Origin: Thalassotalea euphylliae
GTDB lineage: Bacteria > Pseudomonadota > Gammaproteobacteria > Enterobacterales > Alteromonadaceae
Direction of reading: 5' to 3'
Assembly: GCF_003390375.1 (NCBI RefSeq)
Contig: NZ_QUOT01000001.1
Coordinates: 2,108,001 to 2,172,000, forward strand
DNA: 64,000 nucleotides
In this document: positions 50,861-60,048 of the stretch, in pieces
Layout: each line of letters begins with the position of its first letter
Numbering within the stretch: the stretch's first letter is position 1
Made by a program: the position numbers and the translations under genes
The notes under the pieces: model-generated
Seen by the model: only the letters and a program-made list of their open reading frames with translations
What the model was told of the DNA's origin: nothing
The model's database searches: none

Positions 50861-53104
50861 GTGAAAACACTTAATCTCAATACTATTTCACTAGCAATGA
50901 TCTCTCTTTTTTCAGCAACCAGCATAGCGGCAACTCAGCCTTCAGACATCGAAGTGATAGAAATTACCGCTAAACCTTTTGAAGTACCCGTTTCATCTTT
51001 ACCAGGTACCGTGCAATTAATCAGCCAAGCAGAAATTCAGATACAAGCAGCGGTTAGTGCCGATGTTTCGTCACTACTTGCTAACTTAGTGCCCAGCTAC
51101 AGCCCCGAAACACAAATGCTGTCGAGTACTTATCAAGGGTTTCGTGGTCGCAAATCAATCGTGATGATCGATGGCATTGTCGTGTCTAATTCTTTGCGTG
51201 AAACCAGCCGCGTACTAGCCTCGATATCAGTTGAAAACATTACTCGCATTGAAGTGATTCATGGTGCCAGCGCAGTTTATGGCAATGGTGAATCGGCAGG
51301 TATTATTAATCTAGTCACTCACCAAGCCAGTGATCAAAACGTTGAATTTTGGAGCCAAGTTAAGTTTGACGGTTCAATTCATAATTCAGATTCACATGGT
51401 TATCAATTTAACCAGCGTATCTCTGGCACTGTCGATCAGTTCTCATATCTTGGCCAGTTGAATTGGCGTGACAGTGGTGAAATTTTTGATGGCAATGGTA
51501 ACCAAATCCCTTCCGATCCCGCGGGTAGAGGAGGTTTAGGCGAACTAAAAGATATTGATGGTCTATTGAAATTCACTTACCAATTTAACCAAGACGCCGA
51601 TTTAGCCCTCAATACTCATTACCGCAAACTGGAAAATGAATTGAGCTTTGGCCGCAAAACTATCTTTGACGATGTTGTCGTAGTAGATCCAACCAAGCCA
51701 TTTACTGGAGATGCACCTTATAGCGAAAACCAGTATCTGCAACTTGAGTTTAATCATCAAAGATTATCCAACCACAAAGTCAATATTGAGCTTAGTGTCG
51801 CCAACAGTGAGAATACACAGGCGAACACAGTCAAAGTTGAGTCTGATAAATTCGCCTTGCGCTTCGCTGCACAACCTTTATCACTGCCACGTGCGCAAGA
51901 TGTGTTTACTTACGGTATCGATTATCAAATTGATGAAACAACTCAGCACAGTAGTCGTGGGGTTTGTGAAATTTGCGATGTTGAACAAACCAACTTAGCA
52001 CCCTTTGCAGAGTACCAGTTCAATTTTGACAACTTTATGGTGCAAGTCGGTGCACGTTATGAAAATTTTGACTTGGATGTGCCAAGCTATGTGGCGACAG
52101 GTCGCTACGGTGACGCCCCTTTCTTTGGCCAGCAAATTGATGGCGGCGAATTAAGCTATAACAAAACTGTGTTTAATGTCGGTGCTGTTTACCGCTTCAC
52201 AGATACCGAAGTTTATGGCTCATTTTCACAAGGATACGGCCTAGGAGACCTACGCCGATTAAGGTCAATTAACGTTAACGATGTTGATAACTACCGCCAA
52301 GCACTTCAGCCCGTAGAAGCCGACAACTATGAATTTGGTTTACGTGGGCAAATTAACGCTTTTAGCTTTGATTTAAGCCTTTACTACACCGAAGCTGAGC
52401 ATGCGCAAAGCTATGTTGATATTACCGACCAAGTGATTTACGCATCGCTTCAGCAAGTCGACCCAAGACTCACTTATGATTTAAGCCAAACGTTTAATCC
52501 TGATGCTATTGATGCCTTAGTGACCCGCGATGAGCGCACATACGGTGCAGAGTTTAGCTACGCCTACAGTTTCACCGACTCCTTAGATATCGGCGGCACC
52601 TTGAGTCACAGCGAAGGAGAGTATCGCCATCCAACAAGCGGCTGGATTGATCTCAACCACTCGCGTTTAAGCCCGTTTAAAGCGACCCTTTACGCTAACT
52701 TAGAGCTAACCGACAAGCTAGGCGCTAATATTCAAATTAATCACATTGGTTCACGCGGTGCTGGCGAGCGAATTAATTTAGCCATCCCACAAAATGGTGC
52801 TTTTGGCACGTTTGAAGGCTACCAATACTATGGTGCAGGAGTCGAGGGCTATACAACGGTTGATCTGTCGATGTATTACAACACCGATATGGGTGATTTT
52901 AAGTTAGGCATTAAAAACCTATTTGATCGCGTTTACTTGCCAACTTATGCCCAGCAAGGAAGTGGTAGTGTTTACGGGCAAATTGATCTGCCACCAAACC
53001 CAGCACTTGATCAGATCGAAAGCTTAGTACGTGATTTTGCTTTTAGAGACAGTTACAACGCCCAAGGAACAACGTTTACCCTAAGTTACAGCGTGGCTTA
53101 CTAA
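50861..53104 (+). CDS. TonB-dependent receptor, probable ferric-siderophore receptor
   Basis: This 747-residue outer membrane protein has a signal peptide (about 1-24), a TonB-box-like IEVIEITA near residues 29-36, a plug domain (about 40-160; DVSSLLANLVPSYSP, RIEVIHGASAVYGNGESAG), and a beta barrel ending in aromatic and hydrophobic strands (TFTLSYSVAY). The plug glycine stretch and the barrel motif LFDRVYLPTY fit siderophore receptors. The start is GTG with an AAGGAA ribosome site. A near-consensus Fur box upstream supports iron regulation. No siderophore synthesis genes are in the window, so it may import a foreign siderophore. Confidence 0.92.
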   Translation: MKTLNLNTISLAMISLFSATSIAATQPSDIEVIEITAKPFEVPVSSLPGTVQLISQAEIQIQAAVSADVSSLLANLVPSYSPETQMLSSTYQGFRGRKSIVMIDGIVVSNSLRETSRVLASISVENITRIEVIHGASAVYGNGESAGIINLVTHQASDQNVEFWSQVKFDGSIHNSDSHGYQFNQRISGTVDQFSYLGQLNWRDSGEIFDGNGNQIPSDPAGRGGLGELKDIDGLLKFTYQFNQDADLALNTHYRKLENELSFGRKTIFDDVVVVDPTKPFTGDAPYSENQYLQLEFNHQRLSNHKVNIELSVANSENTQANTVKVESDKFALRFAAQPLSLPRAQDVFTYGIDYQIDETTQHSSRGVCEICDVEQTNLAPFAEYQFNFDNFMVQVGARYENFDLDVPSYVATGRYGDAPFFGQQIDGGELSYNKTVFNVGAVYRFTDTEVYGSFSQGYGLGDLRRLRSINVNDVDNYRQALQPVEADNYEFGLRGQINAFSFDLSLYYTEAEHAQSYVDITDQVIYASLQQVDPRLTYDLSQTFNPDAIDALVTRDERTYGAEFSYAYSFTDSLDIGGTLSHSEGEYRHPTSGWIDLNHSRLSPFKATLYANLELTDKLGANIQINHIGSRGAGERINLAIPQNGAFGTFEGYQYYGAGVEGYTTVDLSMYYNTDMGDFKLGIKNLFDRVYLPTYAQQGSGSVYGQIDLPPNPALDQIESLVRDFAFRDSYNAQGTTFTLSYSVAY

Positions 53105-53153
53105 CGCTATTTTCTTCCCTAAAAGCATTATTCGCTTTGTGAGATAAGATCCC

Positions 53154-53188
53154 AATGATTGGTGCGCTGCTTTAGCGTACTAATCATT
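53154..53188. other. long hairpin downstream of the TonB-receptor gene
   Basis: Fifteen-base arms beginning AATGATT and ending AATCATT pair around a 5-base loop with two mismatches that would be G-U pairs in RNA. It may terminate the receptor transcript, although no T tract follows. The rest of the 340-base gap (53105-53444) should contain the pabA promoter; no other feature is visible. Confidence 0.4.
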
Positions 53189-53444
53189 CATGTCGATAAG
53201 GTTCTCTTTAGGTTGCCCCACTACTTTTTTGCCAAACAGCAATGTAGCAACGAATCGACAGCAGACTGACTACTACCAATCCAGCACAAAATAAGGCGCT
53301 GAATAGCGCATTACAGCAAAGCCATTTATCACAAACTGAGCATTCCAATATTTATGCGAAGTATCATAGGCACTCGCATCAAACGCTGAATTACGTTTAA
53401 AATAGCGCAGCTTTTACCATTGAGCGTTATAACGAGGTTTTTCT

Positions 53445-54035
53445 GTGCTGTTAATGATCGACAATTATGATTCTTTTACCTTTAACCTCGTACATTATTT
53501 TCAATCGCTCGGGCAAGAGGTAAAAGTGGTTCGTAATGATGAAGTTACTATTGCCGACATCGAAGCATTAGCCCCTCAATATTTAGTGGTTTCCCCTGGC
53601 CCTTGCGATCCCGACAAAGCGGGGATTTCACTGGCGGCTATCGCACATTTTGCCGGAATTATCCCCATTCTAGGCGTATGTTTAGGGCATCAATGTATTG
53701 CACAACACTTTGGCGCTAAAGTGGAACGTGCACGACAAGTTATGCACGGTAAAACGAGTCATATTAGCCATTTGGGTTCGGGTTTATTTCAAGATCTCAA
53801 TCAGCCACTGGAAGTCACCCGCTACCATTCTCTGATTGTTAATCGCCAATCACTGCCTAGTGAACTGCAAGTCACAGCATGGACAACATACCCTACCGGC
53901 GAGTTTGAGGAAATCATGGCGTTAGAGCATCAAACCTTACCAATTGCTAGCGTGCAATTTCATCCCGAGTCAATATTAACCGAGCAAGGCCATATACTCC
54001 TGAATAATTTCTTGGCAAAATACCGTAGAGAATGA
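53445..54035 (+). CDS. pabA: aminodeoxychorismate synthase component II (glutamine amidotransferase)
   Basis: PabA supplies ammonia from glutamine to PabB for p-aminobenzoate (folate) synthesis. The class I amidotransferase has 196 residues; the start is MLLMIDNYDSFTFNLVHYF, the nucleophile Cys lies in GVCLGHQ, and the catalytic His-Glu is in QFHPES. Family members also serve as TrpG in tryptophan synthesis. I call PabA because no trp genes are near and pabA lies close to argD in enterics. The start is GTG with a GAGG site 8 bases upstream. Confidence 0.88.
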   Translation: MLLMIDNYDSFTFNLVHYFQSLGQEVKVVRNDEVTIADIEALAPQYLVVSPGPCDPDKAGISLAAIAHFAGIIPILGVCLGHQCIAQHFGAKVERARQVMHGKTSHISHLGSGLFQDLNQPLEVTRYHSLIVNRQSLPSELQVTAWTTYPTGEFEEIMALEHQTLPIASVQFHPESILTEQGHILLNNFLAKYRRE

Positions 54036-54045
54036 CGCGTCTAAC

Positions 54046-54066
54046 ATAAATTCCTCATGAATTTAT
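54046..54066. terminator. small hairpin after pabA
   Basis: ATAAATTC and GAATTTAT are perfect 8-base arms around CTCAT. It is AT-rich, so a weak terminator at best, and lies 11 bases past pabA. Confidence 0.35.
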
Positions 54067-54128
54067 TGCCTTAGTCGATATAAAAAACAACTATAATCGC
54101 CAGTAAGCCAAAATAATAATTACTCTTC

Positions 54129-55274
54129 ATGCAGCTTTTTGAACAACACGACACCACTTGGGTACTTTATCAGCGCTATATTAGCCTGTGTATCAAGAAA
54201 GAATTTGCCCAGCAGCAAACTGGTACCCTAGTGACTTTTAGTCACCAAGACAGTGAACAAGCACATCGTCGTCGTGAATTACTCGAAGTTGAAGAACAAG
54301 CAAAACAAGAAAAGGCAATAAAAGAGCACGGTGAGCAACATTTTCGCAATCAAGTAATGAATAAGTTCTTTACCAAAGTTGCTGGCGAGATTAACACTGA
54401 GTTCGAACAAAAAGAAAATTTTTACCAGAGCTTTCTGGCCATTGAAGATGCCGCGCCAGCCATTCTGGAAATTCTCTCATTGCGCGCAGCCTCACTTAAT
54501 CGCGTTACCCCGCTGGTTAGCAGCTTGCATTGGTTGGCTGAAGAAGCAATTAACCTAGTCAATAAACCACAGTATCGCAAAAATGCAGACGTAAAAGTTA
54601 CACAAGCCAATTTGGCCGTTAGCTATATTGGTTTAGAAAACTTAAAGTTGGTGATGCCAACCTTTATTTTAAAGCACTGGTTACCGCTTAGCACAGCGCC
54701 TTACCCGCTGATGAAACGCAAATTGTGGAACGATAGTTTATCAGTTGCCTTAGCGACTAGAGCATTAGGCGAAGCGCAAGGGGTAGACTGGTATCGCGCC
54801 TTTACCGCGGGCATGTTATCCAATGTTGGCACACTCGCTGTCACCCGCTGTTTTCTTGAAAAATTTAGTGACTCGTATAACCGAGAAATTAAAGATGCTT
54901 ACGATAATCGCGATAAGCGATTGCATGACGCGCTGGTCAGTCTAGAGCAATCACCTGAGCTATTGCTAGAGCAGCTGTGCACGCGCAGTTATATGGTAGG
55001 TGCAGATCTAATTGAACAAATGAAGTTTGACCGCCTGCCGATTACCGAACCATTATTCGACCTAGCTTTCGCTCGTACCACCTCGGCAATGAGTGAACTG
55101 GCACAGTTGGTAACGAAAGCAAAGGCTTACGTAATGTTTCGCACCTTAGCGAAAGATGAACTGATCAATAATGACGAAGCAAAACAATTATTGTCTGTTG
55201 CGAAAATAACGCCGGCAGATATTGCGTTGCTTAAGAAAACCGATATCAATCATCTTAAACTGAACTTCAGTTAA
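54129..55274 (+). CDS. HDOD domain protein
   Basis: This 381-residue soluble protein has an N-terminal helical and charged stretch (about 55-100; ELLEVEEQAKQEKAIKEHGE, likely coiled coil) and an HDOD domain (about 105-330). HDOD modules resemble HD hydrolases but usually lack the catalytic His-Asp, and work in signalling. The segments EDAAPAILEIL, VSYIGLENLKLVM and TAGMLSNVGTLAVTR fit the fold. The AIE start region of the HDOD consensus is present but the HD pair is missing, so no enzymatic activity is expected. It lies between pabA and argD/astC, on its own promoter. Function unknown. Confidence 0.82.
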   Translation: MQLFEQHDTTWVLYQRYISLCIKKEFAQQQTGTLVTFSHQDSEQAHRRRELLEVEEQAKQEKAIKEHGEQHFRNQVMNKFFTKVAGEINTEFEQKENFYQSFLAIEDAAPAILEILSLRAASLNRVTPLVSSLHWLAEEAINLVNKPQYRKNADVKVTQANLAVSYIGLENLKLVMPTFILKHWLPLSTAPYPLMKRKLWNDSLSVALATRALGEAQGVDWYRAFTAGMLSNVGTLAVTRCFLEKFSDSYNREIKDAYDNRDKRLHDALVSLEQSPELLLEQLCTRSYMVGADLIEQMKFDRLPITEPLFDLAFARTTSAMSELAQLVTKAKAYVMFRTLAKDELINNDEAKQLLSVAKITPADIALLKKTDINHLKLNFS

Positions 55275-55732
55275 GCTAACGCCTAACGGCCTTAATCACC
55301 TTTTCCGATTACACTTGTGGGTAAATGCTTCTCCCCTAACGTTTGCTTACTACTTCCTTTTAAAGTGAAAAGTGCTAAGTGATAATCATTCCACCCTTTA
55401 TTGGTGAATTTACCATCAAGGTTTCACTCGTTTTGACGATAATTGCACAGATTTTTTTTTGATTAGTTATGAACTCAGCTCATAAGGCAATTCTAGCCAA
55501 CAGCGTTTTGCCTCCCTTGAACGCCTAGGAATCACCGCATTTGGGCGACTAAAATAGTTATGCACTCTTGATGCATAAATCCCTACAAGCCTTGAATTTA
55601 CTGGCCTTGCAACCTTCTCAAACAAGACATTGATGAATTTTTCTGCCATACTGTCGGTCTTAATTTTGCCCTTTCAGCGTAAAAAGCTGAGCAAAAACTA
55701 ATTAGACAAGCCCACAAGTAGAGGAGATTAAA
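55275..55732 (+). promoter_or_regulatory. intergenic region upstream of argD/astC
   Basis: This 458-base gap has no convincing gene. It contains an inverted repeat TTATGCA-N7-TGCATAA at 55558-55578 and a good ribosome site (GAGGAG) before the argD/astC start. An arginine-repressor (ArgR) site would be expected here, but the palindrome does not match the ArgR consensus well. A minus-strand frame at 55467-55649 is judged spurious, possibly a repeat fragment. Confidence 0.35.
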
Positions 55733-56947
55733 ATGTCGAACCATTTTCCTGTCGACCGCGCGTTATTTGACGATGTTATGGTGCCAAACTACTCACCATC
55801 AGCAGTAATTCCAGTACGCGGTGAAGGCTCTCGAGTTTGGGATCAAGAAGGTAAAGAATTTATCGATTTCGCTGGCGGTATCGCGGTGAACTGTTTAGGC
55901 CATTGCCACCCTGCACTAGTTGGTGCATTAAAAGAGCAAGGCGAGAAAATCTGGCACTTATCAAACGTAATGACCAACGAGCCAGCACTGCGTTTAGCGA
56001 AAAAAATGGTAGACAGCACGTTCGCTGAAAAAATCTACTTCGCAAACTCAGGTGCTGAATCTAACGAAGCGGCATTAAAACTTGCACGTCGTTGGGCACT
56101 AGATAACTTTGGCGCAGAAAAGTCACAAATTATCTCATTCAAACAAGGTTTCCACGGCCGTACTTTCTTCACGGTAACCGTTGGTGGTCAAGCAGCATAC
56201 TCTGACGGCTTTGGTCCTAAGCCAGGTGATGTCGTACACGCTGAGTACAACAACCTAGAGTCATTCAAAGAGCTAATCTCTGACAAAACTTGTGCAGTAA
56301 TGATGGAACCACTGCAAGGTGAAGGCGGTATTGTTTCACCAACACAAGAATTTGTTGAAGGTGTACGTGAGCTTTGTAACCAGCACAATGCACTATTAAT
56401 TTTCGATGAAGTGCAAACAGGTGTTGGCCGTACTGGTGAACTATATGCATACATGGGCTTAGGTGTAACACCTGACATTTTAACGTCAGCCAAAGCACTA
56501 GGTGGCGGTTTCCCAATCGGCGCTATGCTAACGACAACTGAGATTGCTAAGCACCTTAAAATCGGTACCCACGGCAGCACATACGGCGGTAACCCATTAG
56601 CATGTGCAGTTGGTGAAGCAGCATTCGATACCGTTAACGACCAAGCGGTTTTAGACGGCGTAAAAGCAAAAGAAAAACTTTACTTTGATGGTTTAAAGGC
56701 AATCAACGAAAAGTACAATGTTTTCCAAGAAATCCGTGGTAAAGGTTTATTAGTTGGTGCCGTGCTAACTGAAGCATACCAAGGCCGTGCAAAAGACTTC
56801 TTAGTTGCTGCGATGGAAGAAGGTGTAATGACCTTAGTAGCTGGCGCTAGCATTGTTCGTTTTGCACCGTCGCTAATTATTCCTGATGCCGATATTGCTG
56901 AAGGTTTAGCACGTTTTGAAAAAGCAGTAGCAAAATTAGCTCAGTAA
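55733..56947 (+). CDS. argD/astC: acetylornithine / succinylornithine aminotransferase
   Basis: This is a class III PLP-dependent aminotransferase of 404 residues. The conserved FANSGAESNEAALKLAR binds PLP phosphate, IFDEVQTGVGRTG holds the Asp contact to the pyridine nitrogen, and SAKALGGGFPIGA carries the Schiff-base Lys. Such enzymes serve either as ArgD in arginine and lysine synthesis or as AstC in arginine degradation, often both. The immediately downstream astA and astD favour an AstC role, while the ArgD role is kept because pabA is nearby. A GGAG ribosome site precedes ATG. Transcription into astA is interrupted by a perfect inverted repeat. Confidence 0.94.
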   Translation: MSNHFPVDRALFDDVMVPNYSPSAVIPVRGEGSRVWDQEGKEFIDFAGGIAVNCLGHCHPALVGALKEQGEKIWHLSNVMTNEPALRLAKKMVDSTFAEKIYFANSGAESNEAALKLARRWALDNFGAEKSQIISFKQGFHGRTFFTVTVGGQAAYSDGFGPKPGDVVHAEYNNLESFKELISDKTCAVMMEPLQGEGGIVSPTQEFVEGVRELCNQHNALLIFDEVQTGVGRTGELYAYMGLGVTPDILTSAKALGGGFPIGAMLTTTEIAKHLKIGTHGSTYGGNPLACAVGEAAFDTVNDQAVLDGVKAKEKLYFDGLKAINEKYNVFQEIRGKGLLVGAVLTEAYQGRAKDFLVAAMEEGVMTLVAGASIVRFAPSLIIPDADIAEGLARFEKAVAKLAQ

Positions 56948-57063
56948 TCAACCGAGCTGAACTAAGCTATTAAGCTAAGCGCCTTAGCCAAGCACATAAA
57001 CCAAGTACATAAGCTTAGGCGCTAAATCAAACAGTTAAACTTAACCAGTAAAATAAGCCAACT

Positions 57064-57112
57064 AAATAACGCTTGCCGAAGCTTAATTTTAATAAAGCAG
57101 CAAGCGTTATTT
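57064..57112 (+). repeat. perfect 13-base inverted repeat between argD/astC and astA
   Basis: AAATAACGCTTGC (57064-57076) and its exact reverse complement (57100-57112) are separated by 23 bases and end 18 bases before the astA start. The pair could fold into a hairpin that weakens read-through or sits at a processing site. A second imperfect pair, AGCGCCTTAG and CTTAGGCGCT, lies just upstream in the same gap. Confidence 0.6.
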
Positions 57113-57130
57113 CTCTACAGAGACAGATTT

Positions 57131-58147
57131 ATGATTATTATACGCCCTATTCAAACTAGCGATTATGATGCTTTGCATCGCATCGCCGTCGAATCAGGAC
57201 ACGGTTTTACATCACTCCCTGTTAACGAAGAACTGCTCACCAATCGTATTAATCATTCGGTAAGTTCATTTGATAGTCAGGTTACTCAGCCGGGTAATGA
57301 AGGCTATTTGTTCGTCATGGAAGATACCGAAACAGGTCAAGTTGTCGGTACTAGCGGCATCGAAGCGGCAGTCGGCTTAGAAGATGCATTTTATCACTAC
57401 CATTTAGGCAAAGTGGTTCACAACTCACGTGAGCTCGGCATTTACAATACCGTCGAAACCTTGTCATTGTGTAACGACTACACTGGTGCTTCTGAAATTT
57501 GTACCTTGTTTTTAAGTGAGTCGCACCGCAAGAACAATAACGGCCGTTTCCTATCACGCTTCCGCTTCTTGTTTATGGCAGAGCACAGCGAACGCTTCTC
57601 TGACACGGTAATTGCCGAAATGCGCGGCGTGTCTGACGATGATGGCCGCTCACCATTTTGGGCATGGTTAGAAGAACACTTCTTCTCGATGGATTTTCCA
57701 ACCGCAGATTATCTAACGGGTATTGGCAAGAAAGTTTTTATTGCTGAGTTAATGCCGAAGTACCCAATTTACGTCAACCTACTGAGCAAAGACGCTCAGC
57801 AAGTGATCAATAAGGTACATGACAAAACTGTTCCAGCGTTACGCTTACTGGAAGCTGAAGGTTTTGCTCGTCGTGGCTACGTTGACATCTTTGATGCCGG
57901 CCCAACGGTTGAAGCGACCAAAGGTAGCATTCGAACCGTTAACGAAAGCCGAAAGTATCAAGTGATCTTTGGCGATGTTGATGAAACCACGAACTACATT
58001 ATCTGTAATACCAAGGTGAAAGATTTTCGTGCCACACAAGCGCATGCTTCGGTTAGAGAAACGGCTAATCAAGTGGTGATAAACCACGCGGTTGCTGATG
58101 CCTTAAATATCGGTGAAGGCGACTGGGTACGTATCGTCGCTAACTAA
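57131..58147 (+). CDS. astA: arginine N-succinyltransferase
   Basis: AstA transfers succinyl from succinyl-CoA to the alpha-amino group of arginine, the first step of the AST pathway. The 338-residue protein has the GNAT-like N-terminus MIIIRPIQTSDYDALHRIA and the conserved SEICTLFLSESHRKNNNGR and FLSRFRFLFMAEH region. A GRSPFWAWLEEHFFSMDF stretch follows in the second half. It lies between argD/astC and astD in the same order as in Shewanella. The AstB and AstE steps are not encoded in the window. Confidence 0.95.
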   Translation: MIIIRPIQTSDYDALHRIAVESGHGFTSLPVNEELLTNRINHSVSSFDSQVTQPGNEGYLFVMEDTETGQVVGTSGIEAAVGLEDAFYHYHLGKVVHNSRELGIYNTVETLSLCNDYTGASEICTLFLSESHRKNNNGRFLSRFRFLFMAEHSERFSDTVIAEMRGVSDDDGRSPFWAWLEEHFFSMDFPTADYLTGIGKKVFIAELMPKYPIYVNLLSKDAQQVINKVHDKTVPALRLLEAEGFARRGYVDIFDAGPTVEATKGSIRTVNESRKYQVIFGDVDETTNYIICNTKVKDFRATQAHASVRETANQVVINHAVADALNIGEGDWVRIVAN

Positions 58148-58221
58148 GCTTATTGCTTTATGGTCGCTCTGCTTACGACATTGCAGAGTGATACCGACAG
58201 CAAGAACATAGAGAAATACAT

Positions 58222-59691
58222 ATGACGCAAGCAATTCAATTTATCAATGGTCAATGGCAAGCTGGCCAAGGCCATGAAGTTACCTCGCTTAACCCTGCAA
58301 AAAATGAAGTCATTTGGCAAGGTAACACAGCTACTGCAACGCAAGTAGATGAAGCGATTAAAACCGCTCGCACAGCATTTACTAGCTGGTCAATGCGAAG
58401 CTTAGAAGACCGTATCGCGGTAATTGAAGCGTACGGCAAGCAGTTAGAAGAAAACAAAGAAGCAATGGCGCGTACTATTGCTGAAGAAACTGGTAAGCCA
58501 TTGTGGGAAACTCGCACAGAAGCGGCGGCAATGATGGGTAAAATTGGCCTATCATTAAAATCTTACCACGAGCGCACGGGTACCGTTGAAAACCCAATGC
58601 CAGGCGCAAAAGCATTTATTCGCCATAAGCCACACGGCGTTGTTGCGGTATTTGGCCCATACAACTTCCCAGGTCACTTACCAAATGGCCACATTGTGCC
58701 AGCGCTAATCGCAGGTAACACTGTGGTATTTAAGCCAAGTGAATTAACCCCGAAAGTAGCTGAGTTCACGTTAAAACTTTGGGAAAAAGCAGGCTTACCA
58801 GCGGGTGTGATTAACCTAGTACAAGGTGAATTAGAGACCGGTAAAGCGCTAGCAAGTCACCCACAAATTGACGGCCTATTCTTCACTGGCTCGTCAACCA
58901 CAGGTAAATTGCTACACGAACAATTTGGTGGCCAGCCAGGTAAAATCTTAGCGTTAGAGATGGGTGGTAATAACCCGCTTATAGTTAAAGACGTTGCTGA
59001 TGTTGATGGTGCAGTGCACGAGATTATTCAGTCAGCCTTTATCACCACAGGTCAACGCTGTACTTGTGCCCGTCGTTTATTCATTAAAAACGATGCTCAA
59101 GGCGATGCTATTATTGCCAAATTAGTTGAAGTGACAAAGAATATCAAAATTGGTCATTTCGATGCCGAAGAACAACCATTTATTGGTTCAATGATTTCAG
59201 CCAAAGCGGCACAAGGTTTAGTGGCAGCGCAAGCACAATTAGTTGAATTGGGCGGTAACAGCCTAGTTGAATTGAAGCACTTAGAAGCTGACACAGGTTT
59301 TGTTTCACCGGGTATTATTGACGTTACTGCGATTGATGCATTACCAGATGAAGAGCACTTTGGCCCACTATTGAAAGTGTTCCGCTACACAGATTTTGAT
59401 GCAGCGATTGTAGAAGCTAACAACACGAGCTTTGGTTTGTCAGCGGGTCTACTTGCCGACAGCAAAGACGACTACGATTACTTCTTCGCTCGCATTCGTG
59501 CCGGTATTGTGAACTGGAATAAGCAAATCACCGGCGCCAGCGGCGCGGCACCTTTCGGTGGTATTGGTGATAGCGGTAACCACCGTGCATCGGCATACTA
59601 CGCAGCAGACTACTGTGCGTACCCTGTTGCTTCTGTTGAAGCTGACAAGGTGGTGATGCCTGCAACATTAAGCCCAGGATTAAGCATTTAA
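58222..59691 (+). CDS. astD: N-succinylglutamate 5-semialdehyde dehydrogenase
   Basis: AstD oxidises succinylglutamate semialdehyde with NAD+ in arginine breakdown. At 489 residues it has the aldehyde-dehydrogenase fold. FGPYNFPGHLPNGHI, the NAD-binding FTGSSTTGKLLHEQ, the general base Glu in LEMGGNNPLI, and the catalytic Cys in TTGQRCTCARR are all visible, with the C-terminal FGGIGDSGNHR. It follows astA after 74 bases and completes the astC-A-D set. The following gap of 357 bases before DUF1338 contains a hairpin. Confidence 0.96.
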   Translation: MTQAIQFINGQWQAGQGHEVTSLNPAKNEVIWQGNTATATQVDEAIKTARTAFTSWSMRSLEDRIAVIEAYGKQLEENKEAMARTIAEETGKPLWETRTEAAAMMGKIGLSLKSYHERTGTVENPMPGAKAFIRHKPHGVVAVFGPYNFPGHLPNGHIVPALIAGNTVVFKPSELTPKVAEFTLKLWEKAGLPAGVINLVQGELETGKALASHPQIDGLFFTGSSTTGKLLHEQFGGQPGKILALEMGGNNPLIVKDVADVDGAVHEIIQSAFITTGQRCTCARRLFIKNDAQGDAIIAKLVEVTKNIKIGHFDAEEQPFIGSMISAKAAQGLVAAQAQLVELGGNSLVELKHLEADTGFVSPGIIDVTAIDALPDEEHFGPLLKVFRYTDFDAAIVEANNTSFGLSAGLLADSKDDYDYFFARIRAGIVNWNKQITGASGAAPFGGIGDSGNHRASAYYAADYCAYPVASVEADKVVMPATLSPGLSI

Positions 59692-59701
59692 TTGATCTTG
59701 A

Positions 59702-59784
59702 TTAATCTTTCGTATGCCCGCTTTCTTTATCATGCCTTCTTTTAGCATGGCAATGGTATAGTAAACAGGCATACGATTGATTAA
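59702..59784 (+). repeat. inverted repeat between astD and the DUF1338 gene
   Basis: TTAATCTTTCGTATGCC at 59702-59718 and GGCATACGATTGATTAA at 59768-59784 pair over 17 bases with two mismatches. A smaller CATGC and GCATG pair lies inside. It starts 10 bases past astD, so it may be a terminator or processing structure. The rest of the 357-base gap (59692-60048) shows only an AGGA ribosome site before DUF1338. Confidence 0.5.
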
Positions 59785-60048
59785 AATATCGACCATGAAG
59801 CTGACGTATCAACTACAAACTGCAGGCTTTCGCCCAGCATTTTTCAAAAGTATTGATCAAATCTAAATCACTGACGACAAGTTAGCGTTTGCTTTCGTCA
59901 TGCTCAACTTTTACACCTAAGCGCTCGCTGACCTGACGCCCTCTTATTCACGTTATTTGAATTCTTTTTATCAACGAATTTAATAACGGGATCTTAACCC
60001 TAACTAATGATTTATTAGCGTTTAATTCGCCTCTTATTAGGAACTGTT

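Noticed and set aside
55467..55649. 60-residue minus-strand frame before argD/astC as a gene
   Set aside because: It has no ribosome site or domain and lies in the promoter region; kept only as a possible repeat fragment.
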